NCBI RefSeq assembly: GCF_001618425.1 | Contig: NZ_BDCU01000048.1 | Coordinates: forward strand, 1 to 64,000 | DNA: 64,000 nt | Direction of reading: 5' to 3' | From: Nocardia fusca NBRC 14340 | GTDB lineage: Bacteria; Actinomycetota; Actinomycetes; Mycobacteriales; Mycobacteriaceae | Shown: one piece after another, positions 28,219-36,540 of the stretch | Numbering within the stretch: the first letter of the stretch is position 1 | Layout of the letters: every line of letters starts with the position of its first letter | Notes under the pieces: generated by a model | Told to the model about the DNA's origin: nothing | The model's database searches: none | The model's input: only the letters and a program-made list of their open reading frames with translations | Translations under genes and position numbers: made by a program

Positions 28219-28654
28219 GTTGTCTGTCCCCGTCTCCGGCGGGGCGGGCCGGGCCCGCGTGATCCCGGCCACGGATGTACACCCTCCGGAGCAGCGGTGA
28301 GGTGAACGGGTCCGGTACGGGCCCGGAGAAAATTCCATGATCGGCGGGGTGGCGCAACGGAGCGCCGGCCGCGGCGGATCCCCGGATGACGGGACCACGG
28401 TGAGGGTCCCGGACATTCGGCCCGGGACAACGTTGTCCCAGGCCACGGCCGCTACCCCCGCAGATCGTCCGCGCCGCGCAACGACGCACGGTCGCGGCGA
28501 CCCGCCGAATCGGCGGGGAACCACAACGAAGTGGGTGCGCGATGCCGTCCGATCCGGGCGGCATCGCGCATTTCCGTCTCCGGCCCACAACCCCCGCGGC
28601 GGAGGCGAAACCGTTGTCCTGGTATCGGATTCCGCTAACCTTCTACACTTGTTC
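28219..28654. other. Intergenic region with a putative leaderless promoter at its end
   Basis: 436 bases with no supported gene. A short GC-rich hairpin (CCCCG...CGGGG) follows the transglycosylase stop. At the right end, TTGTCC (about 28,613) and TACACT (28,644-28,649) could be -35 and -10 boxes; the ATG of the next gene begins only 5 bases after TACACT. Confidence 0.4.
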
Positions 28655-28966
28655 ATGGCCGATTACGCGCATTCCCCGGCCGCGGAGGCCGGCCGGGCCG
28701 CCAAGGCGCGGCAGCTGGCCGGCTATCTGTGGGACCGGGACATCTCGGGTTCCGAACTGCTCGGCATATCCGCCGCGGTACGGCGCAAGCTCGCCCGGGC
28801 GGCGGGCGCCAATCCACCCGGTACCGAGGAGACCTGGCGTTCGGTGGCGCGTCTGCTGGACGAGAAAGCCGCCTGGGCGGCGCGGCACCCCGGCCATCCG
28901 GCGGCCGCGCGGCACCATACCGACGAGAAGCTGCTCTGGGTGAAGCCACCGATCACCCCCTGGTGA
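28655..28966 (+). CDS. Conserved hypothetical protein, 103 aa
   Basis: Family not recognised. Small basic, helix-rich soluble protein (AEAGRAAKARQLAGYLWDRD; GSELLGISAAVRRKLARAAG) with an arginine/histidine-rich C-terminal part and no membrane segment. The ATG has no Shine-Dalgarno and lies 5-6 bases after a -10-like TACACT, so the mRNA may be leaderless, which is common in actinobacteria. Codon use matches the chromosome. It is convergent with the acyltransferase gene across a strong hairpin. Confidence 0.6.
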   Translation: MADYAHSPAAEAGRAAKARQLAGYLWDRDISGSELLGISAAVRRKLARAAGANPPGTEETWRSVARLLDEKAAWAARHPGHPAAARHHTDEKLLWVKPPITPW

Positions 28967-28992
28967 CCACCGGCCCACTCCCCCGCAGAGCC

Positions 28993-29027
28993 GCGGCCGA
29001 CGTGACCGTGCAGGTCACGTGGGCCGC
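28993..29027. terminator. Bidirectional hairpin between convergent genes
   Basis: Arms GCGGCC-ga-CGTGACC and GGTCACG-tg-GGCCGC around a 5-base loop, with symmetrical 2-base internal loops. Located between the stops at 28,966 (+) and 29,071 (-). Confidence 0.65.
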
Positions 29028-29070
29028 GTGCCGGGCGAGCCGATGGGAGCAGTGCACCGGCGCCCGGGTC

Positions 29071-31191
29071 TCACCACCAGCCGGTGGCCGTCCCGATCTG
29101 CCGCTCCAACTCCGGAGCCAGGGTCCGGGCATAACTCGCGCTGAGATGGTGCTCGTCGTGGTAGACGAGCACATTGCCCTCGACCACCCGGCAGATCTCG
29201 GGTCCGCACACCGAATCGGTGAGATCCAGCAGCCGCATATTCGGGAACGCCGCGGCATGCACCAGCGCCGGGTTCACCGGTGCCAGCGCGGTCGCACGCT
29301 GCATACCGCAGGTGGCGCTGTCACCCCCGGCGGCCAGGCAGTCCACGGCGCTGTAGCGGACACCGGTCGGGCTGCGCAGCCACGGGGTGTCACGGATGGC
29401 GAGCACGTTCAGGTGGCGTTCGGCCAGCGCCGCCCACACATCCAGGTACTCGGCCGGGACCACATCGCCGCCGCTGGGCCAGATGGGCGCGGTGGCGGTG
29501 GTGAACACCCAATCCGGCGGGTCGGACGCGAGCAGATCGATCACCTGACGGGACCAATCGCGGCAATCGGAGATGTCCAGGCCGCGGTACTGGGCGTCGT
29601 CGCGGATGTTCAGCGAACAACCCATCTTCAGGTAGACGACGACCTTGATGTCGTGTACTTGGGCCAACGCGTCCATGGCGGGCATCCAGTGCTCGGCGTG
29701 GGAGTTACCGACCATGGCGATGGTGCGCGACCCGTTGGGATCACCGTAGGTACAGGTCACGATCTCTTTGTTGAACCAGTCGGAGATACAGCCGTCGCGG
29801 GTGGGGGCCGGCAGATCGTTGGACGCCTCCAGGATGGACGGACGCAGTTTCGCCACCGGAACCGCCGCCCCGGCGAACAGTGCCTCCGCACCCGGGTACT
29901 CGTTCACCGGTAGCGCTTCCACCGGTTCGGAGGGTGTGCGGGCCATCACCACCTGCCAGGAGATGCAGGAGCCGAGGACGAGCGCGCCCACCAGGCTCAC
30001 CGCCACGGCCGGGATACGACGCTGCCAGACCGGGGTCACCGTGGTCCGCCCGGAACGCAACCGCAGCGGCTCCTCGACGAACTTGTTGGTCAGCACCGCC
30101 AGCACCAGCGACGCCGAGATGACCAGCAGGCCACCGCCCAGACCGGCATGCGGTTTTCCGGTCTGTACCAGGTAGTAGATGAGCAGCGGCCAATGCCACA
30201 GGTACAGCGAATAGGCGATCGAACCCAGTTCGACCATCGGGCGGGAGGCGAGCAGCCGGGAGACGACCGACCGCCAGCCGCTCTCGGTACGGACACCGGC
30301 GACGATCAGCGCCACCGCCGCGCCCACCGGGAACAGCGCGGCCGGCCCCGGGAACTGGCGGGCGCCGTCGAAGAGCACACCGCAGACGAGAACCGCCGTG
30401 AGTCCGGCGGCGGCGACGAGCGTCAGCAGGACGCGGGCGGCCCGGCCTCCGGCGATCCGCACCCAGGGCAGCACGGCGGCCAGCAGCGCCCCGGTCAGCA
30501 GCTCCCAGGCCCGGGCACCGCTGTCGTAGTAGGTCCATTCCTGCGACTTCGTCATCCATACGGCGGCATAGACGAAGGAGCCGGTACCGAGCACCAGCGC
30601 CAGCACCGCGATCGTCGGGCGCACCGCCGAGGCCCGGCCCAGCCGTACACACACCCAGCCGATCACCGCGAGCAGCACCGCGATGGCGAGGTAGAACTGA
30701 CCCTGTACCGCCATCGACCACATATGCTGCAGCGGGCTGACCGCGGGGTCCGCGGCCAGATAGCTTTCGGCGGACTGCGCCAGATACCAGTTCTGGTAAT
30801 AGAAGGCGGTGGCGATGGTTTGACCGGACATATTGCCCCAGGTCGAGTACGGCCGGTACAGCGCGGTCACGACCGCCACCAGGGCCAGCACCACCATCAG
30901 GGCGGGGAGCAGCCGGCGCGCGGTACGCACCGCCGTCTGCCGAAGTCCCACCGCACCGGTCCGTTCCACCTGGCGCAGCAGCATGCCGGTGTAGAAGAAG
31001 CCCGAGAGGACCAGGAAGATATCGACTCCGCCGGAGACCTTGCCGTACCACACATGGAACGCGACGACCAGGGCGATCGCTATCCCGCGCAGGCCGTCCA
31101 GATCCAGCCGGTAATCGGCGGGGCGAGCCGTGGCCGCGGAAGGTGGCGCGGACAGGCCACCGGTGACATCACTGTCCTTGATTCGCAACAA
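29071..31191 (-). CDS. Membrane acyltransferase with C-terminal SGNH domain (OafA-like)
   Basis: O-acylates a cell-envelope glycan or lipid. 706 aa with two parts: an Acyltransferase_3 membrane domain (about 25-400) with the catalytic-type motif LDGLRGIAIALVVAFHVW at residues 31-48 and about ten helices, then an extracytoplasmic SGNH hydrolase-like domain (about 450-700) with GNSHAEHW (nucleophile Ser) and YHDEHHLS (Asp-x-x-His) near the end. Such fusions include peptidoglycan, arabinogalactan and trehalose-lipid acyltransferases; the acceptor here is unknown. The start is a TTG at 31191, seven bases after GGAG; no better start exists. It is divergent from the excalibur gene. Confidence 0.88.
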   Translation of the reverse strand: MLRIKDSDVTGGLSAPPSAATARPADYRLDLDGLRGIAIALVVAFHVWYGKVSGGVDIFLVLSGFFYTGMLLRQVERTGAVGLRQTAVRTARRLLPALMVVLALVAVVTALYRPYSTWGNMSGQTIATAFYYQNWYLAQSAESYLAADPAVSPLQHMWSMAVQGQFYLAIAVLLAVIGWVCVRLGRASAVRPTIAVLALVLGTGSFVYAAVWMTKSQEWTYYDSGARAWELLTGALLAAVLPWVRIAGGRAARVLLTLVAAAGLTAVLVCGVLFDGARQFPGPAALFPVGAAVALIVAGVRTESGWRSVVSRLLASRPMVELGSIAYSLYLWHWPLLIYYLVQTGKPHAGLGGGLLVISASLVLAVLTNKFVEEPLRLRSGRTTVTPVWQRRIPAVAVSLVGALVLGSCISWQVVMARTPSEPVEALPVNEYPGAEALFAGAAVPVAKLRPSILEASNDLPAPTRDGCISDWFNKEIVTCTYGDPNGSRTIAMVGNSHAEHWMPAMDALAQVHDIKVVVYLKMGCSLNIRDDAQYRGLDISDCRDWSRQVIDLLASDPPDWVFTTATAPIWPSGGDVVPAEYLDVWAALAERHLNVLAIRDTPWLRSPTGVRYSAVDCLAAGGDSATCGMQRATALAPVNPALVHAAAFPNMRLLDLTDSVCGPEICRVVEGNVLVYHDEHHLSASYARTLAPELERQIGTATGWW

Positions 31192-31506
31192 CTGCTTTCT
31201 CCGACCTATCTCTTTCTCCGGCCGACCCGGGGGGAGTCGAGTAACAGCAGCGGAGTACGAGCCTCGGACATAGCAGAATCCCTATCACAATGTGTTGTCT
31301 ACGGCGAAACGTCGGCGTACGGCGCGGAGAACTTCGCCACTGTGGTGCGATACGCCACAGCATCCGGGGAGTACCCAACCCGGTGTCCGTTTTCCCCTGT
31401 CTTATCCAGGCCATACGAGTTGACAATCGACCCGCCCCTCACAACAGTGGAAGCCGCGCGTTCTGGTAGAACGCAGATCCACTCCCCAGCAGACATAGAG
31501 GAATTC
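31192..31506. other. Divergent promoter region
   Basis: 315 bases between the acyltransferase and the excalibur protein gene, locally AT-richer. It contains an imperfect inverted repeat around 31,340-31,360 (CTGTGG ... CCACAG, 9-base spacer) that could be an operator. No gene is seen. Confidence 0.4.
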
Positions 31507-31812
31507 ATGAACGTACGCCAGCTCTATGTCAGCGCCGCCGCCGCGGGGCTGACTCTTCTGGCCGCTCCCGCCGCGAGCGCCGCCGGCCCGATCGGACTGC
31601 CCTCCCTGGCAGGCACCGGTTCCTCCGCGGCCGACGCCGTGCTGGGCGCGACCGGTTCGGCCCAGCTGACGCAGACCGGTTCGGCCGGCGGGGCCTTCAA
31701 GAACTGTGACGAAGCACGCGCCGCGGGCCGGGCGCCGATCTTCCGCGGTGAGCCCGGTTTCGCCCCCCACCTGGATCCCGACGGCGACGGGTTCGCTTGC
31801 CCCACCGTCTGA
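31507..31812 (+). CDS. Secreted protein with excalibur calcium-binding domain
   Basis: 101 aa. A Sec signal peptide (MNVRQLYVSAAAAGLTLLAAPAASA) is followed by a Gly/Ser/Thr-rich stretch and a C-terminal excalibur domain with the signature FKNCDEARAAGRAPI ... LDPDGDGFACP, where the DPDGDG loop resembles an EF-hand and two cysteines bracket it. Found in extracellular proteins of many actinobacteria; the role is unknown. Shine-Dalgarno AGAGGA 4-5 bases before the ATG. It ends at a perfect bidirectional terminator. Confidence 0.9.
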   Translation: MNVRQLYVSAAAAGLTLLAAPAASAAGPIGLPSLAGTGSSAADAVLGATGSAQLTQTGSAGGAFKNCDEARAAGRAPIFRGEPGFAPHLDPDGDGFACPTV

Positions 31813-31831
31813 TCCACGGGTACTGCGCACG

Positions 31832-31867
31832 AACACCCGGTGACAGAAGCTTCTGTCACCGGGTGTT
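31832..31867. terminator. Perfect 36-bp palindrome, bidirectional terminator
   Basis: Arms of 18 bp (AACACCCGGTGACAGAAG and complement) meet without a spacer at AAGCTT. Located between the convergent excalibur and DUF3618 genes. Confidence 0.85.
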
Positions 31868-31891
31868 CTGTATTCCGGGCCGATACCCGGA

Positions 31892-32113
31892 TCAGCGCAG
31901 GATCTTGAACAGCAGCGCACCGGCCAGCAGCGCGCCGACACCGATCAGGGTGTATTTCACCTTCGGCTCGTTCACCTTCGCCAACGCCAGCTGCTTGGTC
32001 CCCTCCGCGATCCGCTGCGGATCGGCCCGCACGGCGATCTCGTCGAGAGTGCTGGCCAACCGCTCCCGCGCGGCCTCGATCTCCTGCTCGATCCGCTCGG
32101 TATCCTTTGCCAC
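31892..32113 (-). CDS. DUF3618 small membrane protein
   Basis: 73 aa: an amphipathic N-terminal helix typical of DUF3618 (DTERIEQEIEAARERLASTL) followed by one membrane helix (YTLIGVGALLAGALLFKIL). A GTG at 32119 is only one base from the AGGAGG Shine-Dalgarno, while the GTG at 32113 is seven bases away and is preferred. The position beside bcp matches M. tuberculosis Rv2520c-Rv2521 (from memory). Function unknown; the family is often near cell-envelope genes. Confidence 0.88.
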   Translation of the reverse strand: MAKDTERIEQEIEAARERLASTLDEIAVRADPQRIAEGTKQLALAKVNEPKVKYTLIGVGALLAGALLFKILR

Positions 32114-32383
32114 CTTCACGCCTCCTGTAACTGGTCTGCCGCGCTCGTAGGCGGCCGATGTTCCACCCCTGGGCCGCTTGTCCGTCCACGGATCGGCCGG
32201 GGCCCGCGCTCGAGTGTATCCGCGGGCACAACACTCGCCGGTTGTTCATCCCCGCCCGCGATCCGCCCGGTGCGCGGTTTCCGGGCACGGCCGGGCGGCA
32301 CACCGCGGGGCGGCGGATTACCCGTCGGATCGCCGCTGCGAGTACGCGGCCGGGAACCCGGCGGGTCGATTACGGTAGCGAGG

Positions 32384-32857
32384 GTGACCGACAACCAGCG
32401 ACTCTCCCCCGGCGACCCGGCACCGGAATTCACCCTTCCCGATGCCGACGGCAACGAGGTATCGCTCGCCGATTACCGCGGCCGCAAGGTCGTGGTGTAC
32501 TTCTACCCCGCCGCGAGCACCCCCGGCTGCACGAAACAGGCCTGCGACTTCCGGGACAGTCTCGGCGAACTGAACTCCGCCGGTCTCGAGGTGATCGGTA
32601 TCTCCCCCGACAAACCGGCCAAGCTCGCCAAGTTCCGGGACGCCGAGAAGCTGAACTTCCCGCTGCTGTCCGACCCCGACCGCACGGTGCTCACCGCATG
32701 GGGCGCCTTCGGCGAGAAAACCATGTATGGCAAGAAGGTGACCGGCGTCATCCGCTCGACCTTCCTCGTCGACGCCGAGGGGAAGATCGAGGTGGCGCAG
32801 TACAACGTGCGCGCGACCGGGCACGTCGCCAAACTCCGCCGCGATCTCTCGGTCTGA
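32384..32857 (+). CDS. bcp: Thiol peroxidase Bcp (peroxiredoxin, PrxQ type)
   Basis: Reduces hydrogen peroxide and organic peroxides with thioredoxin. 157 aa, the usual length. The peroxidatic motif is FYPAASTPGCTKQACDFRD near residues 37-55, with the peroxidatic Cys in TPGC and a resolving Cys five residues later as in atypical 2-Cys PrxQ enzymes. The arginine-containing VIRSTFLVDAEG motif is near 118. GTG start at 32384 (VTDNQRLSPGDPAPEFTL) next to AGG; the frame is open upstream without similarity. Divergent from the DUF3618 gene. Confidence 0.93.
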   Translation: MTDNQRLSPGDPAPEFTLPDADGNEVSLADYRGRKVVVYFYPAASTPGCTKQACDFRDSLGELNSAGLEVIGISPDKPAKLAKFRDAEKLNFPLLSDPDRTVLTAWGAFGEKTMYGKKVTGVIRSTFLVDAEGKIEVAQYNVRATGHVAKLRRDLSV

Positions 32858-32862
32858 TCCGC

Positions 32863-32889
32863 GACCACCCGGGCCCGGCCCGGGTGGTC
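32863..32889. terminator. Bidirectional terminator between bcp and TetR gene
   Basis: Perfect 12-bp arms GACCACCCGGGC / GCCCGGGTGGTC with a 3-base loop. It overlaps the stop of the minus-strand TetR gene. Confidence 0.8.
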
Positions 32890-33691
32890 ATTCGTAGGAG
32901 GCGATCAGCCGCTCGTAGCCGTCGAGCAGGAGTCCCAGTCCGGTATCGAAGAACAGTGTCGCCCACTGCTGATCGTCCTGCTCGAATGCCTGGGCCCGTA
33001 CGGCCGCGGTGAGGGCGGGGAACCGGCCCGGGTCCAGCCGGTCGATGATCCCCCAATCACCCTCGGAGCCTTCTTCTTCCGCCTTGATCTCTTCGGCCAG
33101 CCGGGCCCGGCCGATGATGTACAGCGACAGATTCATCACCAGCTGTAGTTTCAGCGCCTCGGGGATCCGGGTCCCGCCCAGCGCGGCCAGGCCTGTCTCC
33201 AGCCAAGCCATATTGTTGGGTCCCAGCGGCGGCGCACTCATCCGCACGTTCAGCCAGCCGGTATGCCGGCTGATGACGCGGTACTCCGCCCGCGCCCACA
33301 GCTCCAGCGCCTCGCGCCATGGCGTACCCGACGGAATCTCCGGCGGCATGCCGACCACCCGGTCCAATGCGACCTCCAGCAGTGTCGCCTTGCTGTCCAC
33401 ATAGCGGTACAGCGACATCGCCGTGAAGCCGAGCCGCTCGGCCAGCTTGTTCATCGAGAGGGCTTCGAACCCTTCTTCGTCGGCGAGTTCGATGGCGGTG
33501 TCGACGATCTGTTCCAGGCTCAGTCCGCGCCTGGGACCGCGGGTGCCGACCGGCGCGAGCCCCCACATCAGTTCGACGGCCCTGGACAGCGGCGGGCTGT
33601 CCGGGCCCGCGGCCCACGGCCCGGTGTTCTTCTCGCGTGGTGTCTCCGATTCCGGGTGCGGCCCGTCCTCGCCAGCGCCGGCTCTCGCCAT
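32888..33691 (-). CDS. TetR-family regulator of the adjacent ABC exporter
   Basis: 267 aa. A disordered N-terminal 45 residues (GEDGPHPESETPREKNTGPW) precede the TetR HTH (LSLEQIVDTAIELADEEGFEALSMNKLAERLGFTAMSLYRYVDSKATLL). The C-terminal domain is of the TetR_C type with many ligand-pocket aromatics (WLNVRMSAPPLGPNNMAWLETGL). ATG at 33691 has GGAAGGA 5 bases upstream. It is divergent from a drug-type ABC exporter, with an AT-rich palindrome between them, so it is most likely its repressor, induced by an exported compound. Confidence 0.88.
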   Translation of the reverse strand: MARAGAGEDGPHPESETPREKNTGPWAAGPDSPPLSRAVELMWGLAPVGTRGPRRGLSLEQIVDTAIELADEEGFEALSMNKLAERLGFTAMSLYRYVDSKATLLEVALDRVVGMPPEIPSGTPWREALELWARAEYRVISRHTGWLNVRMSAPPLGPNNMAWLETGLAALGGTRIPEALKLQLVMNLSLYIIGRARLAEEIKAEEEGSEGDWGIIDRLDPGRFPALTAAVRAQAFEQDDQQWATLFFDTGLGLLLDGYERLIASYE

Positions 33692-33819
33692 CGACTTCCT
33701 TCCGTTGCGGTCCGCGGCAGCGGGCACCGTCACCCGTGGGCCGGTGGCGGCGGCCTCGAGCACCTACTACACCACCCGGAGTACGCATCTTGCGCTCCGC
33801 CCTGAACTGTGTACTCTTT

Positions 33820-33846
33820 AAACAGAATATATGCCATATACAGTTT
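33820..33846. promoter_or_regulatory. Imperfect 27-bp palindromic operator
   Basis: Arms AAACAGAATAT and ATATACAGTTT (9 of 11 matching) around a 5-base centre, inside a short AT-rich island between the divergent TetR and ABC genes. A further half-site (GGCATACAGTTTT) follows at about 33,851-33,863. Probable TetR operator overlapping the exporter promoter. Confidence 0.65.
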
Positions 33847-33879
33847 AGCTGGCATACAGTTTTGGAACGGAGTCCGCCA

Positions 33880-34830
33880 ATGACCGCCCCACCCGCCATC
33901 TCCCTCGCCGGCCTCACCAAAACCTTCGGCGACCATCACGTCCTCGCCGGTATCGACCTCGATATCCCTCCCGGATCGGTGTTCTCCCTGCTCGGCCCCA
34001 ACGGTGCCGGGAAGACCACGATGGTGCGCATCCTCGCCACCCTGTCCGCCCCGGACACCGGAACGATCCGGGTGGCCGGCCACGATGTGGTCCGCGAACC
34101 CGACCGCGTCCGCGCGGCCATCGGAGTCACCGGCCAGTACGCCGCGCTCGACAAGGTGCTCACCGGCGCCGAGAACCTGCATATGGTCGGCCACCTGCTG
34201 CACCTGGGCAGATCCGCCACCCGGCAGCGCACCGCCGAACTACTCGAGCGCTTCGACCTCACCGACGCCGCGAACCGTCCCGCGAACACCTACTCCGGCG
34301 GTATGGGCCGGCGCCTCGACCTGGCCATGAGCCTGATGGGACGCCCGGAGGTGGTCTTCCTGGACGAGCCCACCACCGGCCTCGACCCCCGCAGTCGCCG
34401 CGAGCTGTGGACGGTGATCCGGGAACTGGTGGACGACGGCGTCACCGTTTTCCTCACCACCCAGTACCTCGAGGAGGCCGACCGGCTCGCCGACCGGATC
34501 GCGGTCCTGCACGACGGCCGCATCGTCGCGGACGGCACCCCGGCCGAACTCAAACGGCTCACCCCCGGCGGGCATATCCTCTTCCGCTTCGCCGGCCCGG
34601 CGGACCTGACGGCCGCCGCCCGGGCCACCGGCCATGCCGAAATCGACCTCGCCGAACTGACCCTGCAGATCCCCTCGGACGGCTCGGTCGCCCACCTCAA
34701 ACATCTGCTCGACCGGTTCACCGAACTCGACCTCACCGTCGAAGAGCTCGGCGTGCACACGCCCGACCTCGACGATGTGTTCTTCGCACTCACCAGCCGG
34801 CCCGCCGCACCGCTCCCGGCCGCCTCCTGA
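33880..34830 (+). CDS. ABC-2 type drug exporter, ATP-binding subunit (DrrA-like)
   Basis: 316 aa. Walker A LGPNGAGKTTMVR near residue 40, GVTGQYAALDKVLTGAENL (the Q-loop form found in DrrA), signature YSGGMGRRLDLAMSL, Walker B VVFLDEPTTGLDPRSRREL, LTTQYLEEADRLADRI, then a C-terminal DrrA-type domain ending PDLDDVFFALTSR. The ATG at 33880 is 7 bases after GGAG. Operon with the permease 31 bases downstream, under the divergent TetR. Confidence 0.92.
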   Translation: MTAPPAISLAGLTKTFGDHHVLAGIDLDIPPGSVFSLLGPNGAGKTTMVRILATLSAPDTGTIRVAGHDVVREPDRVRAAIGVTGQYAALDKVLTGAENLHMVGHLLHLGRSATRQRTAELLERFDLTDAANRPANTYSGGMGRRLDLAMSLMGRPEVVFLDEPTTGLDPRSRRELWTVIRELVDDGVTVFLTTQYLEEADRLADRIAVLHDGRIVADGTPAELKRLTPGGHILFRFAGPADLTAAARATGHAEIDLAELTLQIPSDGSVAHLKHLLDRFTELDLTVEELGVHTPDLDDVFFALTSRPAAPLPAAS

Positions 34831-34861
34831 CCTTCCCGATACCGCACAGAAAGCCACGCTC

Positions 34862-35632
34862 GTGACCACTCTCGCCCACTCCGCGCAGGACGCGGCCACC
34901 ATGACCGCCCGCAATATGCGCCATACGCTGCGCAGTCCGGACTCACTGATCAGCACACTGGCGCTACCGATCATGATCCTGCTGATGTTCGTCTATGTGT
35001 TCGGCGGCGCCATGAACGTCGGCGACAGCACCTTCGTCGACTACGTGGTCCCCGGAATCATCCTGTTGTGCGCCAGTTTCGGCGCGTCCACCACCGCGGT
35101 CAGTGTTTCGGTCGATATCACCGAGGGCATCGTGGACCGGTTCTCCACCATGGCCATCAGCCGCTCCGCGTTCCTCACCGGCCACATCGCCGAGAGCCTG
35201 CTGCGCAATATGGCCGCCACCACGGTCGTGGTGGGCGTCGCACTGGCCATCGGTTTCCGGCCCACCACCGACCCACTGCGCTGGCTCGCCGCCGCCGGGG
35301 TGCTCGCCCTCGTGGTGCTGGCGCTGTCCTGGTGCTCGGCCTGCTTCGGGTTGATCGCCAGTAGCCCGGAGGCCGCCAACGGATTCACCATCTTCGCGAT
35401 GTTCATCCCCTACATCAGCAGTGCGTTCGTGCCGCCGGAGACCATGCCGAGCGGGCTGCGCGGGTTCGCCGAACACCAGCCCGTCACACCGGTCATCGAA
35501 ACCCTGCGGGGGCTCCTCGTCGGTACCCCGATCGGCAACAGCGCGGTACTCGCGCTCGTCTGGTGGGGCGCGATCGCGGCGGTGTCCTATATCGCGGCCC
35601 TGGTCCTATACCGCAGGCGCACCCGGAGTTGA
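34862..35632 (+). CDS. ABC-2 type drug exporter, permease subunit (DrrB-like)
   Basis: 256 aa, six hydrophobic segments (LALPIMILLMFVYVFGGAM; VVPGIILLCASFGASTTAVS; NMAATTVVVGVALAIGF; AAAGVLALVVLALSWCSACFG; GFTIFAMFIPYISSAFVP; VLALVWWGAIAAVSYIAALVLY) with the ABC-2 conserved loop VDRFSTMAISRSAFLTGHI. GTG start at 34862 with a weak ribosome site; no nearer alternative. It pairs with the ATPase above to export an amphipathic compound. The natural substrate is unknown. Confidence 0.9.
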   Translation: MTTLAHSAQDAATMTARNMRHTLRSPDSLISTLALPIMILLMFVYVFGGAMNVGDSTFVDYVVPGIILLCASFGASTTAVSVSVDITEGIVDRFSTMAISRSAFLTGHIAESLLRNMAATTVVVGVALAIGFRPTTDPLRWLAAAGVLALVVLALSWCSACFGLIASSPEAANGFTIFAMFIPYISSAFVPPETMPSGLRGFAEHQPVTPVIETLRGLLVGTPIGNSAVLALVWWGAIAAVSYIAALVLYRRRTRS

Positions 35633-35642
35633 TCGTTCTTCC

Positions 35643-35691
35643 CGCCGATCCGCGCGGCGCAAGGCAAGTGTTGCGCGGCCCGGATCGGCGG
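35643..35691 (+). terminator. Hairpin after the DrrAB-like operon
   Basis: Long imperfect stem: CCGCCGATCC with a GC-rich continuation pairs with GGATCGGCGG; inner arms GGCGCAA / TTGCGC; 9-10-base loop. Confidence 0.6.
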
Positions 35692-35777
35692 TGTTGCGAG
35701 TGTGAGACATGACAGACCGGCCGTCACAGTTCCATACTCTGCACCATGGTGTTCCCGCTACCGCTAGCCTGGGACAG

Positions 35778-36476
35778 GTGAACGTACGGACGGAGGCCAG
35801 GGCCAAACGGCGTCCGGACCCTGCGCTGGAGCTCCAGGACGACCCGCAAGAGCTGATGCCACGCCGGCGTCCGACCCAGGAACGCAGCAAGCGGAAATTC
35901 GACGCACTACTGCAGGCCTCACGCGAACTGCTGGTGGAAGTGGGTTTCGAATCGTTCACCTGCGAAGAAGTCGCGGCCCGGGCCGAAGTCCCCATCGGCA
36001 CGCTCTACCAGTTCTTCGCCAATAAATATGTGATCGTCTGCGAGCTGAACCGGCAGGACCTGGTGGCGGTATCGCAGGAGCTGGCCGACTTCCACGGCGA
36101 GATCCCGTCGCTGGACTGGCTGCGGCATATGAACCAGTTCGTCGACCATCTCGCCAACCTGTGGATGACCGACCCGTCCCGGCGCGAAGTGTGGCTGGCC
36201 ATGCAGTCCACGCCGTCCACCCGGGCCACCGGCGCCATCCACGAGAAGGAATTCGCCGAGGTCGTCTCGCAGATGCTGCGCCCGCTCACCCCGCGTACGC
36301 CGCGGGCCCGGCGCACCATGATGGCCGAGGTACTGGTGCATGTGGTCTATTCGATGATGAACTTCTCGGTGCAGGACGAGCAGAGCCACGCCGACGCGGT
36401 CGCCGAACTCAAACGGCTCATGGTCGCCTATCTCCTGGTCGCGGAGAAGGAGTCCCGCACCGCCAGCCAGCGCTGA
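35778..36476 (+). CDS. TetR-family transcriptional regulator
   Basis: About 232 aa. Basic N-terminal arm (RRRPTQERSKRKFDALLQA), HTH FTCEEVAARAEVPIGTLYQFFANKYVIV, and a helical ligand domain (WLRHMNQFVDHLANLWMTDPSRREVWLAMQ). Two starts compete: an ATG at 35709 without a ribosome site, and the GTG at 35778, seven bases downstream of a -10-like TAGCCT, which would give a leaderless mRNA; the second is preferred. The target is unknown; it lies beside acpS-fas in convergent orientation, but the known fas regulator FasR of mycobacteria has a different sequence. Confidence 0.85.
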   Translation: MNVRTEARAKRRPDPALELQDDPQELMPRRRPTQERSKRKFDALLQASRELLVEVGFESFTCEEVAARAEVPIGTLYQFFANKYVIVCELNRQDLVAVSQELADFHGEIPSLDWLRHMNQFVDHLANLWMTDPSRREVWLAMQSTPSTRATGAIHEKEFAEVVSQMLRPLTPRTPRARRTMMAEVLVHVVYSMMNFSVQDEQSHADAVAELKRLMVAYLLVAEKESRTASQR

Positions 36477-36491
36477 GCCCGCCGCCACTAC

Positions 36492-36538
36492 GGATCGGCA
36501 ACGGCCCGGAGCGATTCGCTCCGGGCCGTTGCCGATCC
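36492..36538. terminator. Long perfect hairpin, bidirectional terminator of acpS-fas and TetR gene
   Basis: 22-bp perfect arms (beginning GGATCGGCAACGGCCC) around a 3-base loop, lying 15 bases after the TetR stop and 2 bases before the acpS stop on the other strand. Confidence 0.9.
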
Positions 36539-36540
36539 GT

